Below are positions 20,401 through 32,400 of a stretch of DNA of 52,404 nt, in pieces. Made by a program: the position numbers and the translations under genes. This DNA comes from Phoronis australis (taxonomy: Eukaryota; Phoronida; Phoronidae): contig NMRA01000405.1 in the NCBI GenBank assembly GCA_002633005.1, forward strand, positions 323,247 to 375,650. Direction: 5' to 3'. The notes under the pieces were generated by a model, which did not search any database, was not told the DNA's origin, and worked only from the letters and a program-made list of their open reading frames with translations. Each line of letters opens with the position of its first letter. Positions within the stretch are counted from its first letter, which is position 1.

Positions 20401-23400
20401 TTATAAATACCTTTTGCGCATAGAGGGACACCTTACCAATGCATTTAATTCCTTTCAACTTGAAGAAATACTCCCGTTATCAAACTTTTTCTTTGAGCAG
20501 TCCCTCGTTCTGTTCTCAAAATCGGAAACTGGTCAGACACTGCATGTGGCAGTTGGTATGAAGTCATATATATGCGGAGTGTAAAAATGACCAGTTACCG
20601 ATTTTGGGAACTGAACGAGGGACTGCTCAAAGAAAAAGTTTGATAATGGAAGTATTTTTTGGAGTCGCAAGGAATTAAATAGCATCAACGGCTTCCTAAG
20701 ATGTCCCTCTATGCGTAACAGGTATTTATAACAACTTTAAATTTTTTTTCATTGTGAGGCATAATTTGCCGAAAAGCTTCCAGCGTATGAAACTCCTATA
20801 GGAGCTACACCATCTCTAGCCGACTAGAGATGGTGGTCACTGTTTTTTTTTTAACAGCACATTTATTATAACTTTTTTCATGTTCATATATTTTACAAAT
20901 ACACAAGTTCAACTGAGAATGATTTTGTTTAAATGGCGTAATGAACGTATGGGGTTTCAGATTTCGCTTTTATTCACATCATGTGTTAGGGGTAATGCAC
21001 AGGCATCGGCTCTTAGACATCGGCGTATCCTGAATAACGCGGGAAACACTTGAAAATTCGAAAATATCAAACTCCACATCAAATTTCATAATCCCTCACC
21101 TGGGATACTAAACCGAAATTTTGATAAATGGTGACACATAGCGTCTAGATCTTATGTGTTATCTTACCAAAAACAGTAGGTTTCGAGGTCGAACAAGCAA
21201 TACCATCTGTAGAGTGTGTACTGTCTAATGACGTCATATCCCCTACAGCGCAGTTTTAAAAATGGCCAGGTTCCAATTTTGAGAACTGAATAAAGGACTG
21301 CTCGAAGAAGAAGTTTCATAACAGGAGCATTTGTTTGAGTTGGAAGGAATTAAAGACATAGATTGCCTCCTCAGGTGCCCCTCTATGTGCCCCTCTATGT
21401 GCCCCTCTGTGTGCCCCTCTATGTGCCCCTCTATGTGTGCAAAACTTGACTTTGATTATGTAATCAGTGTGAGGCATAATTCGCCACAAACCTCCAGCAA
21501 TAAATGATCTTCATTGAATTTTCTCAAAACTATCACTCACTAGTAGTTATCCAAAAAAATTAAGATCAATTTTTTACCGGTAAATGTTGTGAATAATGTT
21601 CTGAAAACTTAGTTCCGTTTGACAGGAAGTTGGCTCATACATGGGTTGAAGTTTTAGATTCCTAATGGTTTATTTTCAGGAAAGAAAAGACTGCGGAATC
21701 GAAGCGTCTCCAGGGCAATGAACTATACAAGTGTAAAAAGTACTCAGAGGCAATCCAGTACTACTCAGAAGCAATCGGTATGAGTATAAGTAACATTTGC
21801 GCCAATTAACATAAGTATTTGACATACAACTCTTTAATAGGCTGGTACCGAATTACACGGCAATAGAACTCTTCTTTGTCCTGGAAATAAGAAAGCGCGT
21901 GATTAGTTTTGGAAATCAGGCACATTTTCATGTCTCATTGATGTTAGGAAGCCGAAAAATTTCAGATCAAGTATCCACGGGTGTTTGTCCAGTTTATTGA
22001 AGTTCACTTAGCAGGTGCAACCCACAGCACAGTAGGTATTTCATTGCAATTGTAGGGATGAATAGCTGTGCAACGGAGAAAAACATGTAAAGAATCAGAC
22101 AACAACGAATAACGTATGAAACTCCGGTGGCACGAAAACGAGTCATCAAATATGCCTGACTGATGTTGACTATTACATAACATTCAAGTGATTTCATTGT
22201 GTTCTATGTGCAAATGACGTCCAAGGCTTTAGAAAGAGATTGTGATTTGCATGTAGGAATCTTGTAGTGCTACAAATCAGTATTGTCTTTTAGTGTAGCC
22301 AGGATTTGAAGCCTAGTCTCCTAAGTCTGGGGCTCAGACCCTGGTCTCCTAAGTCTGGGGCTCAAACCCTGGTCTCATAAGTCCAGGTTTCAAACCCTGG
22401 TCTCCTAAGTCTGGGGTTCAAACCTTAGTCTCCTAAGTTTGGGGCTCAAACCCTGGTCTCCTAAGTCTGGGGCTCAAACCCTGGTCTCCTAAGTCTGGGG
22501 CTCAAACCCTGGTCTCATAAGTCCAGGTTTCAAACCCTGGTCTTCTAAGTCTGGGGCTCTAACCCTGGTCTCCTAAGTCTGGGGTTAAAACCCTTGCCTC
22601 CTAAGTTTGGGGCTCAAACCCTGGTCTCCTAAGTCTGGGGTTCAAACCCGGGTCTCCTAAGTCTGGGGCTCAAACCCTGGTCTCCTAAGTCTGGGATTCA
22701 AACCCTGGTCTCCTAAGTCTGGGGTCCAAACCCAGATCTCCTAAGTCTGGGGTTTAAACACTGTTCTCGCAGTGAGATCAGTAAACTATTCAGAGCTCAT
22801 CTGATTGAGACTGATTAGCTTATTATTTTTTTCATCCATTTATTTTGTGTTGCGTTTTATTATATGCAGTAGACTTATAAACACGGCCAGACCAAAACAT
22901 TCCAAGGTGAGGAGGTATTTTCGACACCTGTGGTTTACCGTTGCATGTTACAGACTCAATAAGAAATCAAATTTCTCGACTTTTCACTGCATTTGTAGAC
23001 TATTTACATACAGATGTTATATTTTTCTACCAATATATCATTGTTGTGAGCTCCTCTTTTACTTATTGTCATTTCCATATGACATCTGGATGCTGAGCCT
23101 TTATTTCTTGGAAAGTAAATAGGACCTAAGTTCTTAAAGTGGGGCTGATGCATGAAAAGACTCTTAATTATTTTCAATATTGAGAATTCAACATATGGTT
23201 TATTCTTGGTTTGTTTTGAAGCTAAAACTTGCAATTAAGAGAAAATAGCAGAACGGGCGTTACTAGTAATCATTGTTTGCGTGGAGACCCTAGATGCACT
23301 GACAAGTGGTTGAGTCCCTTCTGTGAATGTCTCTTGCAATTGGCCACTGGTTTCAGTGCTTAGGAACTTTTCTCAGGACTCAGAGGGACAGTAATAATTT

Positions 23401-26400
23401 CAAGTCGAACCTCTTGTTGAGTTTTGTGTTTCCTTTGAAATGTTTAGATCTTTGTCCGACTGGGGCACCATTTTATGGAAATCGGTCGGCCGCATTCATG
23501 ATGATTGAAAACTATGAAGATGCACTAGAGGACGCACGTCAAGCCATCTTATTAGACAACACGTTTTTAAAAGTGAGTCGAGTATTACTCTACTTGTAGA
23601 CGGTGTTTCTGTTACTGTAACGCTTGTTCATGATAAGAGCGTCATACCATGGGCTTATCAAGTCTACTATAGACACACGTTGGATAAATGAACTTCTTAA
23701 TATGTAGATCACACTCTGATTTCAATTTGTTGCTAAGATTAGAAGTGTTCTGTGGTCTAGACATTAACTGACAGCCTAGACTCTTATCTTTAGTTAGCAT
23801 AAAAGTAGAATAGAAAATACCAAAATTAATCCTTGATTTCAAAAAATACCAAAAATTAACTTTGATTTCGACTGAATGGATCATACCCCATACCCTGGTG
23901 GATATTTAGAATTTTAGGTGGTGTGCCCTTAAGGAGGAGACATACCTTTAATCATATTGGGACTGTTCCATCTCTCAAACAGAAAATTATTTCTCACAAA
24001 ATGATGTAGCTTGAAAGTATCGAATGGGAGTGCTCCAACTGACACTATCTTTGTGTTCATTAAATTTCATTAGACATCAATCTTGTCACCCAACAACTCC
24101 TTCTTGTTTGTTAGAATAGCAGTGCCTGGACATATTGTGAAAACTTTTATTCCAGGCATACCTCAGGGCAGCCAAATGTCACGTTGCCCTGGGCAACCTT
24201 AAAGCAGCTGTGCATAGTTATAACAAGGCGTTAGAAATAGATCCCAGCAACCAAACGGCTGTTAATGAGGTAAGCTTTCTGCCTGACTAAATGACAGAGG
24301 AATGGGATTTAGTTCTATTCCTAAAGATCCCATAAATCTGCTTTCCATATCAAAATTATACAATTGCTTTAGAACACTGAGTAGTAGTCTTGGAATTTTC
24401 TAGTTATTTTCCAGATTTTACTCGGAATTACTGGAGGCCTTGTTGGCCAAGAAATACTTGGAAAACTCAGAACCAAGATTTTTTGTACTTTTGCTTGAGC
24501 ACGTTTGGTGGTCCCAAACATAGTTAATTACTCAGTCTGGGTATTTTTTCTTTTCTGAGTAATCTATGGGGTTGGCTTAAGTTTGGTGGTATCTGGCCTT
24601 GACATTATGCGTTATCTTCTATGCAGTGGCTTTTTGACTTATGGACATACCTTATGGGCTTCCAAAATGCTATGATGAGAATGTGAAATGCTTAATTAGC
24701 ATAATTATGACATAATATTAACTGACGACGAAGCTGTGAAATGTTGTAGCCCAGTATCACTTTCGTATTGCAATGTGATTTCCATTTTTGTAGCTCAAAC
24801 AAACAGAGAGCCTGGTACAGTTGGAGGATCGTAGTGAGACAGAATACAACAAAGGCGATTATAGGACGGTAGGTCATGTTTGCGGGTTAATGTAGATGTC
24901 ACTCCTGGAAATCAAGTTCTCTCATATTGTATTACTGTACTCTTACGAACTTATACCCAGCCAACGAATTATGCATGTCCTTGTAAACATTCATTAAGTG
25001 ATTGATTTTAACTACCAAATCTAAAATGTTCTCGCCGCATGTATCAATACTTTTCCATATGTGGAGAGATAGTTAAAATATGCTAAGAAATTACAGTGAA
25101 TTAATCCATGTCTGTATCAGGACTTGAATTACCAAATTTAGCAATAGGATTTTGTTCAGTTACCCAATTCGGGTGCTTTGTGGCTTCATGAACACAGTGC
25201 ATGCTTTGCAGGCCCTATTCTGCATGGACAGATGTGTCCAGAATGCACCGCGGTGTGTCAAGTTCAGCATTAGGAAGGCAGAGCTTCTTGTATATTTAGC
25301 CAGGTATTCAGAGGCCCAGGAGATTGTCAAGTAAGTAACTGGTGTTAATTGTTTAACTTGGGTAATTCTCCACTTATATAGCACAAAGCCACAGTTATGT
25401 AGCATTTCCATGTTTTAAAGACTGACTACTTTACTGCAAATAATGGAAAAGTTATTGAAAATTCATTTTATGATGTCTACACAGTATAAACCATAAATTT
25501 TCTCAACCTTTATTTTTGTGGGGAAATCTGACAAAGTATAATTTCAGTCGGCTGTATATTGTGTGCTAAGTGAGTGGAGAATTACCCTATGCAAAGCCGC
25601 AACGATTTCTCCTTAGTCTTTTTACATACGTTGCACTGTGGCTGGGAAGACAGTTTTGTCAAGGCAAGTCGCAAGAATGGGCTCCGGAAGCGAACACTAT
25701 TGCCTGCTGGTGTTGACGGAAAAGCTTAGTGTTTTGATGTTTTTAGAAAAATCACTTTTTACACACCTGTAGGTGACTTTTCCATGGAATGAATTACGTT
25801 TACACGTAGTTGATCAACATCATATATGAAAACTTCTACACTTCAGCAGGACATTGTGCACAATGCTGGTTTGATATCACAGGGATAAGACTTGTGAAAT
25901 TGGTGAAATGTGTCTGTCTGTCTCAACAGAACTTTGGTTGTGTAGTTTCAACAGTTGTGGGACAAGCAGAATAGCAATAATAGTAGTAGTAGGGAAGAGT
26001 TGGGTAGAAACATGTTCAGTGAATACGCGCAGATTTCTCAACACTGGTCCAGGCTAATATAAAAGCATATAATTGTAGGCAGTCTGATACACTTTGCGTA
26101 TGTGGGCCCATTGCACTGATCACCTGGAACCATTTTTATGTTATATTAAAATATAGTTAAAACCAAGCTGAGAAGCTAGAAACCTGACTCAAGGGCTTGT
26201 TGGTATGACTCAGTGGGACTCGAACCCATGACTTCGAGTAAGAAAGTGGGCACCTACTACACTAGGCCTCACTACCCTCTTCCAGGCTAATACTTAGACA
26301 TTGAAAAGAAATAGATGCATTGCATAAATAGTAAATGGAGTGAATAAACTGAAAATTAAGAAAATGAAATAACAGCTTATTTTTTAAATTATTTATTAAT

Positions 26401-29400
26401 CTTATTGAAATCACATGAGCAAAAATTAAGTACTGAGCCTCAAAAGTGGGGACCCCTATATTAACGTAGGAGCAACCCGCCCAAAGACCCACCAAGAGTG
26501 GAACCCTGTATTAATATAAGGGGCCCCGATTTTCGGTTGCCTTTAGGTGAGGTGGCCTTATTGATATAGGGGGCCCACTTTCGAAGTTCAAATACAGATA
26601 TCTTGATGATGTAATTTTAATAGGAATAAGTCATTTTAATTGATAAGCATGTGAAAAACAACAACAACAACAACAAAAACAACAACAACAACAACAACAT
26701 AATGTTGACATTAATTCCTCTGATCACACCTTTGCATGGACTGATTTATCGTGTTACAAGTTTGAGGATTAAGGCCTTTCCATAGCTTAAAGGAGCATGC
26801 CACCCAAAAACAACCTAATTTGTATCGATTTATATCGAGTAGTCCTACTCCGTAAGGACACGTACGGTTGCGTTACCTGACACCTGACGGCAGAGGGAGG
26901 TGTTGAAATTAACACACGCAGTCTGTTCAGCAGTTCACAACACCGGTTACTGGTGTCATCTTATCGCTTGAAGTCATTGTTTAACACCAATAAATCATCA
27001 AACTTTGATGTAAAACCCTCAAAAATATACCGATTTCTTATAAAAACATGTTGTTTTATTTCGCTCTTACGGATTTATTGGTATTTGGACACACCGTAGC
27101 CTACAAGTTCGGCAGGCCAATAAGGTCCGTAGCTGGAGTTTGGGGTCTGTTCGGAGATAATTTCGAAGTATTTTCCGTGAGATACAGACAGGAGAACCTA
27201 GATATGTGTTGTTTAGACTTGTGATTTTTTTAGTTCTAAACACAAAACGCTTATTAACCTGGCCAGTGGCTCGGAGCCCGATCAGGCCCGTCGTGGCCGG
27301 CCGGATTGACTCCGGCGTTATCCAGGCCAGTGCCTCGGAAACTGATCAGACATCAGGAACATAAACCAGCCAAAGTTCAGTGGAAACTAAGCTTCCAGTC
27401 AAGAAAATACTATACTAGTGAGCCAAAATAATGTGCACCTGATTATGTTGGTGAATTAGCCACGGAACTGCAAATCTACTTACTCGTCAGGGGCTGCGAA
27501 TTTAGGTTCTGCTTTGGCCACAGCACCGTCAGGGCAGAAGTTATACATTGACAATCATTATTTGAGTAATGAAAATGTAAATAAAGATTCCCTTAACACC
27601 TGGCCGTGGGATGGAAATCGAGTTGGTTCATAACAGTTTCTTCCAGCAAACACTAAATTTGCATGAGCTCACACGGCCTCGGTGTCCCGTCAATTAGTTT
27701 TATTGCACCTCAAGCCGGTAATGCAGTGATTTATTCATTGCTGGCTTCTCAAATCATTTGCACTCACAGGCCGACTCCAAAGGCATTACAAATTGCATCT
27801 AATGAGACAGACTTTGTTTCAGTTTTATATAAGTATTGGTTAGGGTGAGAATAACTCATTTTGAAACGGAACACTCAATAATAAACGCCAGCATGGCAAC
27901 TTGCAATCCCGACGTAGGACGAGCTAGTCCTCATCAGTCCCGACTTCGCAGGTGGATTGTTAAGTTTTACAGGCTATGAATTCGTACAGGAATACAGTGT
28001 TGAAGAGAGAGGTGCCGTGAACAAGCTCAGACAACGGAACGTATGGAGTTATTTGGTAAGCCGGCATTCGTCAGGCACTGTCGACGTCTGCAGGCCATAG
28101 ACACGGAGATGTTTCACGGCCTCATACTTGCTATTTACATCATACATTTCATTCTTCACTACCATGAGCCACTTCCTAAGCATTTCGGACTTTCGAGGAA
28201 GTAAAAAAATGATATACCCGCTTTCCTCACAGCTGCTTAGTTCGGACAAGCGGGAACGATGCATCACAACATAGCGGCATTCACTCTGCATATGAACCAC
28301 TGACGTCGCTAGCGTCGTTTCTCACCTTCCTCACAGGTTAACGCGACACCTCTTGGCAAGGTAACGTCGACCGTATGCTAGGCGAAGTGGATATAGACCG
28401 ATTAAGACAGCAAAAAAGACTAAGTAAATCGGGTGGCATTTTCCTTTAACAGCTCTACAATACAAAACATATCTATGTATCTATCTATATTATGTATATC
28501 TTTTTGCACTGTGGTTGACTGTATGCTATATTGCGTGCATGGTTTTTCCAGTGACATCTTGAGATTGGACTCCAGGAATGCGGATGCCATTTTTGTCCGA
28601 GGTCTATGTCTTTATTACGAAGATCACATCGACAAGGCTTTTCAACACTTTCAACAGGTGCTAAGATTTGCTCCTGACCACGTCATGGCCAGAGACACGT
28701 ATAAAGTAAGGGACAAAACTGTTTGATGCTATCAAATGTGGTATCAGTATGTCTTGTAACGAGTACGAGAATGATAAAGTGAAAAGTTGGTATGTCACAT
28801 AGTGGAGGAAAGTAAGGGTAGTGGAATTTTTTAGTTTTCACTTTTGGATTGTGCTTGTAGAAATTTGATTCATTTACCACAGGCTTGATAGTTGGTCGTT
28901 AAAATAAATTGAAAAAATCTAAGGAAACAAACTTGTTTTAATATGATATTGAAAGTTGTTCATGCATACTCTATGAGTTAAGAAACAGTTAATGCTTTTG
29001 GCTGTGGGTTCTACAGCCTTTGTCAAAGTAATTATGTTATGAGATGTCATGTATTGTGGGGACATGTGTAGAACCCACGGCCAGAAGTGTTCACTAGTAT
29101 GTAACTCATTGGCTGTACTCTAAGATCCTTTGAATATTATGTATTCGCCAGTCAAATGATTGTCACTGTCATTTTCACAAAATTTAAAAGTGTGGCCCAG
29201 CCGTTAACCTTTCCATTGTAAGTTTTAAACACCAGAAGAACTGAGCCTGTCCCTATCAGAGCAAGAATTCCTGTGACATGGTGATATCGTATGACAAAAC
29301 CTTTCTTGCCTGAAATTGTACGACATTTTGTGACATTGAGTATTCTGTGACAAAATTTGAGAAATCTGCTGAGCTAAGTAGGCGGTTAATATTTCTTTAG

Positions 29401-32400
29401 GCTTGCAGTTATTTTATGCTGTGTCCAGTGATGGTTCTATTTTTCAAAAATTGTAAAATTATGGAATTCATCGTTATCACTGACAAATATTGTGCCTTGC
29501 ATATGTGACCAATGTGACTTATATATGCAAAATGCACCATAAAGGCTGTGACAACTGAGACCTCCCTGCGACTTTTTGAAAATTTGGAGATGTGACAAAT
29601 TGTGACGTGCCATTAAGTATGAACCCGTTCTTTGCCCTATGCATTTTCACTGTTATAATTGTTACATAAATATGTAAATGTTCATAGAAAGCCAAATCTC
29701 TCATCGCCAAAAAAGAGGAGGGCAACCAAGCGTTCCGGGCAGGTAAGCTAGAGGAAGCTCAAGCTCTCTACTCACAGGCGCTGCTTATCGACCCGTACAA
29801 CAAGTTCACCAACTCGAAGCTATACAATAACAGAGCCACGGTACTGGCAAAGGTGAGCCCTTCATTGACTACTTTTTTGCAGATCAACAAATCTCGTGGA
29901 AAATAAAGTTGATAACAGTTATGTTGAGTTAAATTCGAATGAGTCTGTGCCTCAATTCCCAAGCAATGCGCCATGTTTGGATCTGCAATTTTAGTTTTTG
30001 GCCATACTCAATAACACAAGCATTTTTATGCGCCCACATTTTTATAATGTGGTCGCATATTGCCCTCATCTCTGTCTGTGCGTCTGGCATCCGCAACTGT
30101 ATCTGCTAAACCCCTCACAGGATCTTAATAAGATTTGGGAGATGTGTTCCTATGAAGTGGCGGACGACGAATTTTGGACCTCTCCGACTACTGGTGTGCC
30201 CCCTAGTTTTTTGGTGTCCACACTTGTATCAACCAAACCGCTCTAGGGATGGTTTTGAAAATTGGCATATATAGTGGTGGTTTTGTTTGTTTTTGCGACC
30301 ATTACTGTATTTCCTAAACCCTTCGCAGGATCATAGATTTGGCAGATTTGCTCCTATGAAGCTGACGACGAATTTCGGACTTCACCGACTACCGGTGAGC
30401 CCCCTAGTGGAAATTTTAATTTTTTTACGCTTACCTCTGTATCTTTGGAGATCCTCAATGGATTTTCAAAAAATTTGGCAGTTAGGCATCTATTAGTTAA
30501 ATCGAGTCCCACCAGGTCACACTGCTAAACCCTTGAGCCAGGTTTCTAGCTCCTCAGCTCGGTTTTAACCATATATTAATAAAGCATAAAAATAGTTCCA
30601 GGTGATCAGTGCAATGGGCCCACATGCGAGGTCTGCGCATGTATGGTGCAATGTATATCAGACGGCCTCCAGTTGTTTTGTTATTTATTAGTTATATGAT
30701 GCCATCCTCTCTTGTTTTCAGGCAGATTTGAGGTACTTTGTGCCACCTAGTGGCCATTTTTACTGTTTTTGAGTCTGTTTTCGGCGTTCGCCGATCTATC
30801 ACCTAACTGCTCTAGGGATGATTTTGAAAATTGGCATATATGTTCTTACTGTGAAGAGGGCGTCTGACAATGATTTTCCTTTGACTTCGACTACTATCAT
30901 ATGGCACCTCTTAGTGGCAGTTTTGTTTGTTTTTGCGCCCACAGCTGTATCTCCTCAATGCTCTACAGGATGTGTATTGAATTTTGCTGGTGTATTTATA
31001 TTAAGTTGACAACAGGACAACGACGTTCAGACGGATCAGGCTACCAGTGTGCCCCCTAGTAGCAATTTTAGTTTTTTACGTTTACCTCTGTATCTTAAAA
31101 GGTCGTCTATGGATTTTCATAAATTTTGGGAGATAGTTATCTATTAGTGAGGTGATGCTGTCATCCGGTTTCGGTAATAGGAGGCATTTTTCTCCAACTT
31201 GTGGCCATTTGTACTGTTTTCGGGTCTGTTTTTTGGCATCTGCCCCTCTGTCAACCGAATCACTCTAAGGACGATGATTTTCTGACGACTTCAATAACTG
31301 TGGCAGTTTTTTATGCCCGTTTTTCTGAAACCCTCTGCAGGATCTTTATTAAATTTAGCAAGACTTATTGTATTTATATGAGCTTGGCAACAAGTGACAT
31401 TGACTTTTGGATGGGTCCGACTACAAGTGTGCCCCCTAGTGGCAACGGATTTTCGTAAAATTTTACCGATAGGTATTTATTTGTGAGTTGACGCTATGCT
31501 CTGGATTTCAGTTTGATTCATGACATTTTGCGCCACCTAGTGGCCATTTTTATTGTTTTCAAGTCTTGTTATTTGGCGTCTGCCCCTCTTTTAACCAAAC
31601 TACTCTAAGGATGGTTGTGGAATTAGGCATGTCTGTTCGTAATGTGAAGAGAAAATTTGACTATGATTTTCCGACGACGTTATCTACTGTGGCGCCTCTT
31701 AGTGGCAGTTATGTTTTTTTTTGTGCCTATAGCCTCTTAGTGGAAATTTCATTTTTTCGTTTCCTCTGTTTCTCAGAAGTTCATTGATGGATTTTTATGA
31801 AATTTGGTAAATAGCTTTAATGACACATACACGTTTTCAGATGGATTCATTTTTATGTTTCAAATAAACACCCCTAGAAGCACACCATTAGCGATGCATT
31901 CGTGGGCGCATTTCAACGCTCAGCGTTGCTCTTGTTTGAGGTGTTTATGTTTCTAACAGCAATGGAATCCCATCATGGTAAGGAAAATCTTGTGATTGAT
32001 TTTATGAGAGTAAACAACCCAATATGGTTTCTCTTTTTTAACCAGTCAAGGGGAGCGTAATGCAGGTTTAAATATTTTAATGCCCACGTGCCCACCACCC
32101 ATACTACAGTGCTGTTGTGATTGTTTGATGGAGTTGCAGTTAACATGTGATTACAGCAAAAGAAGCTAGAAGAGGCCATTAATGACTGTACAAAAGCCAT
32201 AGAATTAGATGAGTCCTACCTAAAGGCATATCTGAGGCGGGGGAAGTGGTAGGTCGTCTCTATCAGCTTCACTGTTGGCACTTATGAGCTCTGGCATGTA
32301 ACAATTGAGATTGGTTTAGTCCTGGTTTTACCCATTATGTGTAAATTGAAGGAATACATGGAATACGACCTCTCTAATTGTTATTCAAACATTTCAGCAG

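Larger units (their letters stand above)
17456..21679 (+). other. DNAJC7 intron 1 (4.2 kb), filled with nested elements
   Basis: Contains two halves of a CAGTGACC foldback MITE, one complete copy, and a CAGGG(A/C)TCGAC-ended element. The ORFs here, for example at 18877-19416 on the minus strand, show no family motifs that I recognise. Confidence 0.75.

Noticed and set aside
22311-22760. CRISPR-like array of 28-bp repeats
   Set aside because: Units are directly adjacent with no unique spacers and lie in an animal intron; it is a minisatellite.
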